Origin: Saccharina japonica
Taxonomy: Eukaryota; Sar; Phaeophyceae; Laminariales; Laminariaceae
Assembly (NCBI GenBank): GCA_008828725.1
Contig: MEHQ01003090.1
Location: 42,346 to 106,345 of the forward strand
Length of the DNA: 64,000 nucleotides
Reading direction: 5' to 3'
The notes beneath the pieces were generated by a model. The model was not told the origin of the DNA and did not search any database. It worked only from the letters and a program-made list of their open reading frames with translations. The stretch's first letter is position 1. Each line of letters opens with the position of its first letter. The translations under genes and the position numbers were made by a program. Shown here one piece after another: positions 1 to 13,200 of this stretch.

Positions 1-1192
1 CCTTCCATACTTTCTCCACTACGCTATCCCACCTTATTCCAGCTCGCCCTTTGGTTACTTTCTACCATACAGCTTTAGCAGCTATGGCTGGCAACCTCTT
101 ATTTGGCACGTTCTTTACTTTATATTGCCATTTCAACTTACGCACGTCTCTATTTGTCTTAAGTGGGTACATTCCTAGTTCTGCTCTCAATACTGTATTA
201 CTCGTCGTGCTTGAGCATCCTAGTACTTTTTTAGCTTCTGTTATCTGTACTGTTTCCAACTGTTTTACGAGCTTCGCATTCCCTTCCCATACTTCTCCTA
301 CATATTGTAGCTTTGGTACAGTCACATGCATCAGTATACATCTCTTAATTCTAGTGTCAAGGTGCGAGTCTGTTAGGACTGCTTCCATCTTGCCTACGTG
401 TGCCTTACCCTTGCCTACTACTTTATTTATGTGTGCATCCCAAGAGCAATATTTTGAGATCTCTACGCCAAGGAACGTATACTGGTCTACGATCGGTAAA
501 TCATCTTCTCCCCACTTCCACTTACAAGTTACCGGACTCTCCTTATCTTCGTTACTAACAACTACTGCGCACTTTTTTACGTTCGCCGTCACTCTCCAGT
601 TCCTGGTGTACTCTAGTGCCTTCTCGATTTGTTTCTGCAGTCCTTCGGGTGTTTTTGATATGCAGACGAAATCATCCGTAAATATCAATCCCGACACCGC
701 ATCTTCCCCCACCGTGACCCCCTGTGATGCTGCTTCCACTGCTACTATCATGTCACTAATATATACCTTGAATAGGTTAGGTGATAGCGTACATCCCTGA
801 GCAACTCCTTGTAGGATATCAACGTACTTCGATATTTCCCGTCCAACATCACAGCACTAATCCGGCATCTTGATCATCATTCTCCACATCTTTCCTCTTA
901 TCCCTATTTCCCACAACTTTTTCCACAGCCCATTTCTCCATACTGTATCGTAAGCCTTCTGTACATCTAAAAATAAACAGTATGTTGTTAGCCCCGCGTC
1001 TTTCCTGCCTTGGATTAGCTTACCTAATGTGTACACATGGTCGACGCAGCTACGGTTTGGCCTAAATCCTGCTTGCCCTTCGCGAATTTTGTCTTCCTTC
1101 TCCACCATTGTTCCCACTCTATCGTTCAAAATCTTACAGAACGTTTTACCTACAGTGCTTAGTAGCGTTATCCCCCCGGGGGGGGTATTCAC
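1..1192 (-). pseudogene. Non-LTR retrotransposon reverse transcriptase, 3' fragment
   Basis: Read on the minus strand from 1192, one frame gives the RT core of a LINE-type element: GITLLSTVGKTF, then GFRPNRSCVDHVYTL, motif A FLDVQKAYDTVW, motif B QGVAQGCTLSPNLF (about 775-815) and motif C as FTDDF in place of the usual YADD/FADD (about 680). The frame is interrupted by TAG at 857-859 (after IKMPD) and TAG at 62-64 (after AAKAVW); coding-like sequence continues after each stop and runs off the left edge. The 5' end breaks in a C7G8-type homopolymer at about 1170-1195, beyond which no RT homology is visible, so the copy is 5' truncated or frameshifted there. It lies antisense in what must be an upstream intron or flank of the sulfatase gene. 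Family (RTE, jockey or L1 type) cannot be settled by eye. Confidence 0.85.
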
Positions 1193-1365
1193 GCTGACCC
1201 TCAGGTTCGAACGCTAGAATGTTTATTTTGTTGTTGGGATATAAGAACCGACCATAGAGTATCTGAAGCGTGTGTTCCCGGAACGCCTGTACTTTTTTGC
1301 GAGGGGCAGTTTTACCCAAGCGAGTCAACGAAAGCAAACCAGAATTATGGACACGCAGCTAGTTT

Positions 1366-1396
1366 CACTGCCTGCCTGCCTGCCTGCCTGCCTACC
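1366..1396. repeat. (CTGC)n microsatellite
   Basis: About seven CTGC units, the last ones degenerate, lie just upstream of the first visible sulfatase exon. The rest of 1193-1482 shows no recognisable feature. Confidence 0.85.
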
Positions 1397-1482
1397 TGCT
1401 TTGCCATACTTCCGTCGCTGTTATGTGGTTGCCCACTTTGTCTGTTGTCCTACCTATATGTTGCGTTTTATCCCGATGCTAG

Positions 1483-1725
1483 ATTTCGATCGCGAATCTG
1501 TCGGGGCGCAAGTTCTTCGACTTCGGCTTCGGAAACGCGACCGGCTACTACGACAGCATCGACAGGTCCGTTGCCCCCCGTCCCCCGACTCCCATGGCCG
1601 ACGACGATGATGAGGGTGGCGACGATGACGATTTCTCCGCGGGGCCTACGAACTCATCTTCTTCCTCCTCCTTCGGGTTCAATGGGGTGTACTCCACCAC
1701 TCTCTTCCAAGAGAGGGCGATGGAG
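1483..1725 (+). CDS. Sulfatase exon A (first visible)
   Basis: 81 codons starting after a TAG acceptor at 1480-1482. FDFGFGNATGYYDSID matches the sulfatase region after the active-site cysteine. An acidic, Ser-rich insert (MADDDDEGGDDDDF then a Ser run) follows before GVYSTTLFQERAME. The donor is GAG|gtactg and the exon ends in phase 0. The exact 5' splice acceptor is the least certain boundary of the gene. Confidence 0.75.
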
Positions 1726-4700
1726 GTACTGCTGCAGGCCTTGACGGCATCGCATTTTTTTTCAGCTCGCTTTTGATTGCCAGAAATGGCTTGCACACAT
1801 GGGGACAGTTCGCCGATTCCCAACTTGCATGATCTAGAGTAGATGATCTAGATCATGATCTACCTGTAGAGGATCTAGATCGTGATCTATCTGTGAATGG
1901 TCTAGATCGTGATATATCTGTAGATGATCCATATCGCGATCTGTTTGTAGACGATCTGTCCCAGAAAGCTTAATAAGCTTGTACTGCCCACCTGTGAAAA
2001 AAACGTTCTTATTCTTGTTTTTCGCTTCTTTCCCCCAACTTTTCACCGCGTTTTCGTCATTTTTTTATGCATTTTGTTTCACCATTCGTTGCGACGCGGG
2101 CTATGATAAGGGGTAAGGGGTAATTTGCACTGTTACTGTTTGGTCGATTTTTGTTGTTGTTGTTGTTGTTGTTGTATTTCTGGCTGATGGGGAAGCTACT
2201 TTACTGATTGTGCAACCAATATCGTTTATTTTTACGAAAATGTTCCTTGTATATATGTACGTAGACGACCTATGCTTCGAAGTATATATATATACAAAAT
2301 AACAAACAAACAGCTGGGAGAGATCGAGGATACTTCGATCGTTCGTAGAAGACCTATATACACTGTAGGTCATACAGCAGTACAGGACAGCACACCTAAC
2401 TGAGAAAGCCAGGCTGAGATTGAGAGGAAAAACAAGAAATTCGGGAGTCGTTGTGTTGAAATTAGTGTTGAAAGCACCCTCTCTAAAATAACACATCTAG
2501 CCTGGACCAGACTTCCTGTTTCTTATTAATAGTAATAGGTGTCCTGTACTGTAGGCCATGGAAATTGCTCATCGGGTTTAGCTTAGTTTTTTTTTTCTTA
2601 AACCAGTTTTTGTTGGTGAGAAATAGGGCTCCTCACCACGGTGGAGCCGCACTATTTCTTTGCCGGTGCACCCTTACGGGTATCATCGCGTGCGTCTTGG
2701 GGGTTGGGTGCAGCTGGTTGGGTGTACCCTCCGCTGTTCGATCACCATCGAAGCTACATGTTTGGTGTAACGTATTCACCACCAGCATATGTTTTCGCGT
2801 ACTTTTTCGTAAATCGGCTGTGGCTTGAACGCGTTTCGCAGAGAGGAATGGAGCCTTGTTTATTATGGTGACGGAGGCTTCTTCTGGGCGAATTGCTTTT
2901 ATGTTGGTACTCGTACGTACGGTCGTTATTAGCTGTTTTTGCCTGCTGGTGCGTGTGTGCTCGCCGGTGCCAGTTGTGCAATGCCCGTGGTATCGGTCTC
3001 TCTAGCGCTCGCCCACCCATCCGCCCGCCCATGACGTCCATCCCCTATTCCTTTTCGGTATGCTGTTTTTTTTTGGTCTGTGTGTCTTGACAGATTATCG
3101 GAGACAAGACGCCGTATGATGAGAAGCCGCTGTTCCTGTACCTTGCGCACCAGGCTGTGCACGACCCCTTAGGCCTTCCCCCCTCAGGTACATTTCGAAG
3201 TCGAAGCATGTTGGTGGAAAAACAGGGTGAAAGCATGCTGTGCCTGCTTTTGCAGTTGTCGGTGTTGATGCTCCTTTCCTAAGAAATGAGGCAGTTGTTC
3301 CACAGTCAAGTACAAGCGTGATGCCAATCTTTTTGTTTTAGGACAGTCCGTGTAGTAGAGGTGTACCCCGGCGAGTACCCGTCACAAACGGGTACTTGGA
3401 TAATTCTGAAAGTGAAACCCGAACCCGTCGCCGGTAACCCGGGTTTTCCGACGAAATAAAACCGGTTCAACGATTACTCGGGCAAACCCGGGTACCCGGA
3501 CAACCCGTTTTCGTTTACGGTCACCAAGGGGCAAGGGGAGCCACACGCGGATGACAGTGCGTACAACGATTTAATGTCGAAAATTTAACTGTAAACATCA
3601 AACAACGAACGGTATCAGAGCGCCGGGTATTCGAAGACCCTTCCACCTGGAATGCCGTTACATAGTCGTACGCTGGTACCCACACCCTATGCCCCTGAAT
3701 GAGCACAATCAGGTAGCAAATTATAGATTGACAGTACGAGGCATGTGTGCCATAATAATAATAGTATAGGTGGCGTTCCTAGGTTTCCATGTATGTCGGG
3801 CAGGTGTCATGGCTCGAGGAAAATAAATGCATGCCTATACGTACATACTAAGTACACACATACGTACATCGGCAGTATACTCGGAGGATATCGAAGTTAT
3901 CAACATAACGGGCACGCGTATGAAAAATAACATTAGAAACTCTCTTGGAAAACCGTACTAAAAGCATGAACATTGTTGGAATATTCAGCTCTGAATAGTG
4001 TTACCCGTGGCCCGTGGGCACTCCGTTCTCTGTCGATTTGAAAGGTTTCTAGAGATATTGTGGGGGGGGGAGTGCCAAACATACGGGTACCCGAGTACTC
4101 GAACCCGCCGAGTACCCGGGATTTCTAGAGATATTGTGAGGGGGGACATGCCAAACATACGGGTACCCGGGTACTCGAACCCGCCGAGTACACGGGTTTT
4201 GGTCACCCCCAAAACCCGCGGGTTTCAAGTCAAACCCGAACCCGTGACGGGTTTTGCCCATCCGGGTTGCACCCGCCGGGTACCCGGGTTTCGGTCATCT
4301 GGGGTACACCTCTACCGTGTAGGTCTAAAAAAAAACAAGAAACGGTTTTGGGGCTTGCGGTTGTGAGGAGCTGGGGCTCGATGGGTCGCTAGAGCCACAT
4401 ACGTGCAGTGAGTGTATGGATCATAGCAACAGAAGTTGTCGCAAAACCTCAATCGTTGGATCAAGTAAGCCTCGGACTACTCTGCTGTGTTATGGTATGA
4501 ACGAGTATGCAGTAGTGTATAGCGATCACGATCTGCGGTTTTATCAGCAGCAATGAATGGCCGAGCCAGGGGTTTTAGTTGCGTGGCGAGCGGGCGATCC
4601 ATCAAAACACAAGACACAAAACACGAAACTAGTTGCTTGCTCACGCTAACGACATCATCATCATCCGGCACTTTCCACTGAAAGAACTGTTACGGGGGGG

Positions 4701-5046
4701 GACCATACGTAGTAAATAGGACAAAATATTGTTACTAAAAGTAGGGAAATATTTCGTTTTTTTTGTGTGTACAGTGGGTGCTATTCACAATGGTCCACCG
4801 TAATAGTCGCGATCCCGCATGACGTCACGTGTCGACCGAGGATTCTCCACCAATAAAAAATTCCATCCTAAAAAGTTGACCAATCAGAAAACGATGGGCA
4901 CGAAATGTCCTGTCTATGTTTGTTGGCCGTTTTGTTTTTGGGCTATAGACGCGTTCACCGCGGATGAGTGGGACATCCTGGACGCCCTGGAGGAAAGCTC
5001 GGGCTCTTCTCTTCGACTGCAGTTCGCTAAAGTGAGTAGGTCCGCT

Positions 5047-5084
<38 letters not shown>

Positions 5085-8000
5085 CAGCAACAGCAACAGT
5101 AGCTGCGGTAGCAGCAGTAGCAACACGCCGTACCGCACTCAATATTGTGTGTGTTTTTTTGTGGTTCGTGCCCTCTTCCTTGGCAGGCAAGCTGTGCTGC
5201 TATTATTCCTATTATTCCGGGTGGGCTAGTGTAGTAAGAAGAGCAATCAGAACCCACGATGAACCCAAACACGACACACATATGCATCCCTTTGTTTACC
5301 TGTATACCATATTTGATTGTGATTATTGTGGTTTACAAGGCTTTCCTACGGAGTGGTCTTTATATAGTAAAGGCGACGCAAGAAAAACGGGTTACCTAGC
5401 CAGCAGCAGAGCGTCAACATAATGCACACCAGCAGCTGCAGCAGCTGCAGCAGCAAAAAAGACAGAAGCAATAAACTGCACTGCTGCATCTTCATCTAAA
5501 GCCAAGGAGTGCGGACAAAGCGTTTATTGTGTAGACGAAGAAGGAAACTAATAACAATAAACATTGTGCACGTAGATATATACGAACTCTCGTTTTATGT
5601 TTTACCATGCTGCCACCTGCTGGTCGAACATTTACGTACAAAAAAATAAGAACTGGGTCACGATCCACACACGCAGTCAACCACGTATCAACCGACCCAC
5701 CGACACCCACCCACCCACACCCACCCACCCACCCACCCACTCTCACGTACTTACCAACATCCACTCACATCACTCACACCCACCCACCCAACCACCGACC
5801 CACCCACCCAACCACGTACGTACGTGCGCACCAACCGATCGATACACACACGCACCAACCGATCCACCCATCCACAATCTACAACAACAGCAGAGTGAAA
5901 TCAGTATACAGCAGCACCAGTCAGTACGTACAGCAATAATAATAGTAGTAGTCATTATATAACCCATCTACAGCAGCAATAACAACAACAGCAGCAGGAG
6001 CAGCAGTCCAGCGGTACGACTCGTACGTACGTACAGCGGACACAAACAAAACGCCGGCATGGATGCGCAGCCCTTGTACGTACAGGAGTGTAAACAAAAC
6101 GCCGGCATGGATGCACAGCCCTTGTACGTACAGCACTGGCGTTTTTTTTTTTTTTTTTTTCGGTCGATTTTTTTACGTCTGGCGTTTTTTATCTTGAAAT
6201 TAGTGTAAAAGTGGCTAACTCGCGAAGTTATGGGCCGATTTCGATTTTGACCGAAGTTCTGGAGATCCATATTTTCACATCTGGGGGACTCTTTAGGAAA
6301 AAATTACTTGATTTTAGTATGGCCAGGAAAATTACTTGATTTTAGTGTGGATATTTTTTATCTTGAAATTAGTGTGGATTTGGACCCGGGCCGCAAAGCC
6401 CTCCGAATACGCTGGGAACCCCTCCCCTCCCCGGGTAGATGTCAGTTGGGCTGTTTGCATAATACGTCAGTACAATACGTCAGTTTGGCTGTTACGTCAG
6501 TTGCTGTTTGCGAAGAGCTCAGTTGGCCTGTTTGAAGGGCTGGTTGCGAAACGAAAGGTCTGTTTGCAAAGAGCTGTGTATCAGTTGGTCTGTACGGACA
6601 AAGAGCATCGAGTTACTACGGACCTCTAATCGTGAAATAATAGATAGGTTTATATGTTCCCTATTATAGCGCATTGTGTTATTCGATGTCGGGGGCGGGA
6701 TGTGCGATCATCCCCCCTGTATATAAAATAGCCCCAAACACCAAACATGGAACCCTCACTTTTATCCTTCCCCTCCTCTTGTCTCCCTTCTTTCCTCCGC
6801 CTCCTCCGTGTCAATGACGTTGTGCTATATACTACCACTATGTTCGATAATATAAGGATCGCTTATATATTAATATTCAATCTAATCGGTGTTTAAACTA
6901 TGGGACAAAGCGGAATACGGTAGCAGGGGTAGTAACACCTAACTTTGCTGGGTAGTAACACCTAACTTTGCTGGGTAGTAACACCTAACTCACTCGTACC
7001 TCTCACCCAAAACAACCGACTTTTGATTAATATATTTGTTTTTCAAGTCAGCAAAAGAACCTGATATAATACGCGATCCCGTTCTTTCAGGAAATAACAT
7101 AAATGTTACGTATACATGTGTGGTACCAGGTACCTATTATATGGGTGGGTGGAATTAAGTTACCAAGTTGCTTGAATTTACGTAGTGTGTGTTTTTTTTT
7201 TCATAGGAGCCCCCCCTGTCAGTGAGAACCGCTCGAACTCAGAAAATGAAACTAATATCTATCATAGTACACCTCACGGCTCCGCTCTCTCTCTCTCTCT
7301 TTCTCGCGCCTCCTCTATATTCCAATACGAGCCCCCGATGATTTATGCCTGCACAACACACCCAAGCGCCATTTATTGCCTTGCCTCTCCCCCTGTCTTG
7401 TGCCGTGCCTTGATTGAATGAATGTCTCGGGACAGGTTTTGATGTACTTGGACAAGACCATCGGCGAGCTCGTGGCCTACCTGGAGGCGGAGGGGTGGAT
7501 GGAGAACTCAATCATCGCGGTGGCTAGCGACAACGGGGGCTGCCCCGAGGCTGGGGGCAGCAACTACCCTCTCCGGGGCATCAAGCACTCCTACTGGGAG
7601 GGCGGCGTCAAGGTGACTAATTTTTCTGAGGGGTGGGGGATGGGGTAGGTTGTGGGGATGCTTGTCAGTGTGGGGCCCTTTTTTTTGTAAAAATTCAGTT
7701 GGTGGCTGTGAAAGTGGAAAGGTGAGGGGCCCATCAGGAATGGGGTGCACGGCCGTAGTCGTATGACCACAGACCCTCGCATCGGAATCAGGTCCGAGAG
7801 CTACTCTCAACAGGTGAAACCACACAATAGTAGGCAAGCACAAGGAGGGAACGAAAAAAGTGGGTTTTCGTTCTTAAGGTGCCGTGCGGTTTCAATGCGT
7901 TTTTTGTCGAACCGTACCGCACCGTACGATCTTGGGGCTTGTAGGAAGAACCGCTCTGCACCGCACCGCACTGTATAATTATTGGTCGGCTTCTTTTGCC

Positions 8001-10213
8001 GTGAGCTTTTGGACGGGGGGCGGTGGAGTAGGGTGTGAGGGGTGGGATCAGCGAGCATCGTCGTGATGTTGCCGTTGCCTCTGTTGCTGCCGCCACTGCT
8101 TACTGCCGCTGCTGCTTGCTGCCGCCAACTAGTACTTCTGTCGTTGATGTAGTTAACGTAGGCTATGCTGTTGGAACTATCGGCAGCGGTTGTTGATGCC
8201 TGGATCTCGCTGTGCGCCCCCCCCCCCNCGCCCCCCCCCCCCCCCCCCCTCCGCCAGACCCTGTCATCCTTACTCTGCGGTATTCTTTCACTTCAGGCCT
8301 TGCTTTTCTACTGGCACTGGTGTCACCCCTTCCGCCGGTCTCACGGTTTTGTTTTTTTTTTCGCTTCATTCGGGCGGGGTTATATCCCACGCCAAATTCA
8401 TTGGTGTATACCTCTCGAGCGTTTGCGCCATTCTTCTGTTACGGTCTTCTTCTGGTTGCTCCTTGACTCTTTTTTGTGCTCTCTTCTGTTTGGCCTGGAG
8501 CGTGGCGAAACCTATTATGTGCCAGTGTCACTTGAGACCCGCGCAGAACACGCTCTTGAGTGTATATGCAGCGCCACCACCCGTGTCGTGCCAGCCTCCA
8601 GCAGCAGCAGCAGCAGCAGTAGCAGCATCTTCAATTTTCGTGCATAGTTCCCTAGGTTTGAGCGCACTACGTGCTGAGTTCTGATTCGTCTTGTTCCCCC
8701 TACCTTGAAAGTTTTGCTTTTTCCGACCGGGAGATCAAACGAACGCCATAGTTGATCTCAAATCAATAATCACACGCCTCCTTCTTGCGTTTTTCGGGGG
8801 AGGGGGGGGGGGCAGTGACGCCATTGTGGGGTTTCCAAGTACCTGGCAAAATAAAACGTTTTTTTTTTGCCAGGTGCGAAAGAAGCATAATGACAGCCAT
8901 CAACGCAAAGCCAACTAAACTCAAGGTGTTTTTATGTTGCGCCGGTATTTAATTATGGCACATATCGTGGACATATGGAAGCATCACTATTTAATAATAG
9001 CATCTGACACAGCTTGCAAATATGTACCTGTATGAGTTTCGACGAATTGCCTCGATCTCACTCTCGCAGCTGCATGTTCTTTCATGTTTTTTTTCTTCGT
9101 ATACATATGATAGGTTCCTGCATTCGTCTACTCGAAGAGCCACATCCCGGAGGAGGCTTGGGGCACGAACTACAGCGGGCTGATGCACGTCACCGACTTT
9201 CTCCCGACTTTGGCATCGGCCATCGACATCGAGCTCGCCGGAAGGTGAGGGGCGGCGGGAGGCATCAGTACCTCGGGTACGGCGGGGGGGGNTTTTTCTA
9301 ACACGACACGTTTTGTATGTTGCGAGTGTGGTGAGGTGAATGAATCCCTTTGACTTACAGCAGTACAATAGTACCAGGTATAGGACACCTAATAAGAAAC
9401 AGGAAACTCTGGTCCAGGCTGGGTTTCTTATTCGAGAGAGGGTGCTTTTTACACTAATTTCAAGATAACGACTCTCGAATTTCTCATTTTCCTCTACATC
9501 TCAGCCTGGCGATCTTATTAGCCTGTTTCTTATTAGGTGTCGTGTACAGCAGTAGTGCAGTGTACAGAGACTCTGACCGAAACATGACAGTACTGCTTCC
9601 TACCAGGTAGTGTTTTTTGTCGAGACAACGGGAGTGTAGCCCTAAAGGGGCTTTTAAGCTCTATGTACCAGGTATTTTGTATCCGTCCGTCGGAGGATTG
9701 GACAAAAACAAAGTGGAAGGAGGAGGATTGAACAAAACAAAATGGACGAGAAAAAAAAAAAAAAAGTTGAGGATTTTTGAGGCGTTTGGCCTGAAAAGAC
9801 TTTGAAAGGCCACGGTGCATGCCCTTCGTGCCGGCGCTGGTTGGTACGAGGACGAATGGTCGCGCAAGCACACGACCTTGTACCGCTTTTGCGTGTCATG
9901 GAGGGGGCGTACTCATTAGCCGCATGTCATGCATGGTCGTACTAATCGTATGGCGGTAGACCCTAGCATCTGTACAATGCCGGGACGGAGGATGTCGGGT
10001 TATCATCGACAATACAGACGTTGCTCGCTTGCACCAAGCGCGAAGCGCCCGTGATGTGTGGGGCGAGTCGCATGAACGGTGAGCTGCATCCTACTAAGAA
10101 ACCGATTGTGAGGAGGGGGTGGGGGGGCGTTCCGTTATAGCGTGGCTGCAGCATTAGCAGTAGTGGCGTGAGGTCGTTTTTCGCTGGTTTGTCGCACGAT
10201 AGCGGAACTGCGC

Positions 10214-10277
<64 letters not shown>

Positions 10278-13200
10278 TTAGCGGCATTAGCGTTAGCAAT
10301 GGCGGAAGTAGCGGCGTCGATTCCTGTGTGGGAATGCGTTGGGTTACCTGAACCCCACCCTGTACAGGAAGGTGAACAATGATCCGGTAGACGCAGCTCG
10401 TAGTACGTAGTCCCGTGTACTTACTGCTGTACCAGGCAAAAGGAATGATCACAACCGCAGTGTAATTTACACCTTATCTCATTTGTTTGCGTATCATAGC
10501 TGTAGCTTACAGCGTTGGGTTACAGGATATACAGCAGTACAGCAGTGGTGGTGGCAACTACGAAGCACATCGGATGTAGGACGACCATCGCCATGGTCCC
10601 CCATCACTGTCAAAAAGCAGCGGCACCGCTACCTTCACCCGCGCCGCACCATCGCAGAATGAAGTATGCGCACAGCATAACGTGCCGTACAGTACTTTTA
10701 CACGCCGGACAGGTGGTCTACAGGTAGATCATCTACAGATGAGTGATGTACAGATAGATCATCCACGGATAGGTCATCGACAGATAGGTCATCGACAGAT
10801 AGATCATCTACAGATAAGAGCATCTAGATCATAACTTTGCCGTTACAATATTTTGTGCAGGCTTTGTGCAGTACAGATCCAACCCAGGGAACATGTCCTA
10901 GATGACGCAGATTATACGGCTCTCACCCGGCAACATGAGCTGTAGATCATACAGATCATACAGATCATACAGATCATACAGATCATCTGCCCTGAAATAG
11001 CTAGATCAAGTGGGAATCTAGTATCTACCGATGTTGTGTACACTTTCCTGCTCTCTCTCTAGCGCGAGGGAGACTTTGAATCCACCAATACTTGCCAAGA
11101 AATGCACCACAACAATAAGGAGTATACATCACGACGTATGTCGCGTCTGGGATCTTGTCTTACGTGCTCTCCACAAACAGTCACGGTCTCCAACAAAGCA
11201 AACTGACATGGAAGGGGACGCACGCCTCCCCTCCCGTCCCCTCCCCTTCCTCCTGTCCCTGTTTCCCCTCCCCCTTCCCCCTGCATCTTCTCCGCCTCCT
11301 TACCTTCCTGTACATATATATGGTTTCGTCCCTCGCAATTGTGGAAAACTCCAGCTTCGGTGACCTTGACGGTGTCGACCACTGGGCCCACATCACCAAC
11401 CCCGACTTGGTGGCATCGAGCGGGAGCCCTCGCACGGAGATGCTGTACAACTTCGACCCCTATGTCCTGTGGGCCGGCGTAGACTCGTGAGCATCCCCCC
11501 CCCTCCCCCCCTTTTTCTTGGGTTCGACAACTTCGTAATATACACGTACTGTATATATGTTTGTTTGGTGTTTGTCTTTTGTAACTACTGTAGTATTCTG
11601 GAGGCCGGCAGCGGGGGGGGGGGGGGAGGGGGGGGGGGGGTACTCATTTGTTGCTTGCCTTAGTATTTTGACCATTGACCACGCATCTCTTTCGAGATGG
11701 AGCACCGTTTCTACTCCTACTAGAAACACCTTCAACATTTGGGTGCGCATGAAGGTGTGCTCATATATTACGAAGAAACAGCCGGGGGGGGGGGTACTCA
11801 TTTGTTGCTTGCCTTAGTATTTTGACCATTGACCACGCATCTCTTTCGAGATGGAGCACCGTTTCTACTCCTACTAGAAACACCTTCAACATTTGGGTGC
11901 GCATGAAGGTGTGCTCATATATTACGAAGAAACAGCCGGGGGGGGGGGTACTCATTTGTTGCTTGCCTTAGTATTTTGACCATTGACCACGCATCTCTTT
12001 CGAGATGGAGCACCGTTTCTACTCCTACTAGAAACACCTTCAACATTTGGGTGCGCATGAAGGTGTGCTCATATATTACGAAGAAACAGCCGGGGGGGGG
12101 GGTACTCATTTGTTGCTTGCCTTAGTATTTTGACCATTGACCACGCATCTCTTTCGAGATGGAGCACCGTTTCTACTCCTACTAGAAACACCTTCAACAT
12201 TTGGGTGCGCATGAAGGTGTGCTCATATATTACGAAGAAACAGCCGGGGGGGGGGGTACTCATTTGTTGCTTGCCTTAGTATTTTGACCATTGACCACGC
12301 ATCTCTTTCGAGATGGAGCACCGTTTCTACTCCTACTAGAAACACCTTCAACATTTGGGTGCGCATGAAGGTGTGCTCATATATTACGAAGAAACAGCCG
12401 GGGGGGGGGGTACTCATTTGTTGCTTGCCTTAGTATTTTGACCATTGACCACGCATCTCTTTCGAGATGGAGCACCGTTTCTACTCCTACTAGAAACACC
12501 TTCAACATTTGGGTGCGCATGAAGGTGTGCTCATATATTACGAAGAAACAGCCGGGGGGGGGGGTACTCATTTGTTGCTTGCCTTAGTATTTTGACCATT
12601 GACCACGCATCTCTTTCGAGATGGAGCACCGTTTCTACTCCTACTAGAAACACCTTCAACATTTGGGTGCGCATGAAGGTGTGCTCATATATTACGAAGA
12701 AACAGCCGGGGGGGGGCGACTTCATTTTCATGCATGGCCGTAGTCGTATGACCATAGACCCTCGCATCCCTACAATGCCGGAACGGAGCGTGTCGGGTTT
12801 TCACTGACCAGGCAGACATTGCTAGCACCAAGCGCGAAGCGCCGTGAGATGTTAAGCGAGTCGCACGAAGGGTGAGCTGCATCCTACTAAGAACCGCTTG
12901 TGAGGCGGACTTGCATATGGATGACAGCTTCAAGGAGTCAATTTAATTTCTGGTGTGGCCACTTCCCGAGACAGCAATGGGAGCAATATGTAACTGCCTC
13001 GCGGGTGCCTTACCATATACACACTACATGATACGATAATTCCCCTGGTGCGGAGCAAAGGTTCTCCAACCCGCACAAATGATCTAACTCGACCGTCAGT
13101 CTTGGTGATCGCCAAACAAACAAACAGAAAAAACGGTACCCTGGTTGTCTAGCTCACGCAGTGAGAGGCGTGTTTTACAGCGGCGTTGCCAACCAACGCC

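Noticed and set aside
11761-12767. Six identical 64-78-residue minus-strand ORFs
   Set aside because: They are spaced exactly 154 bp and are the translation of the tandem repeat.
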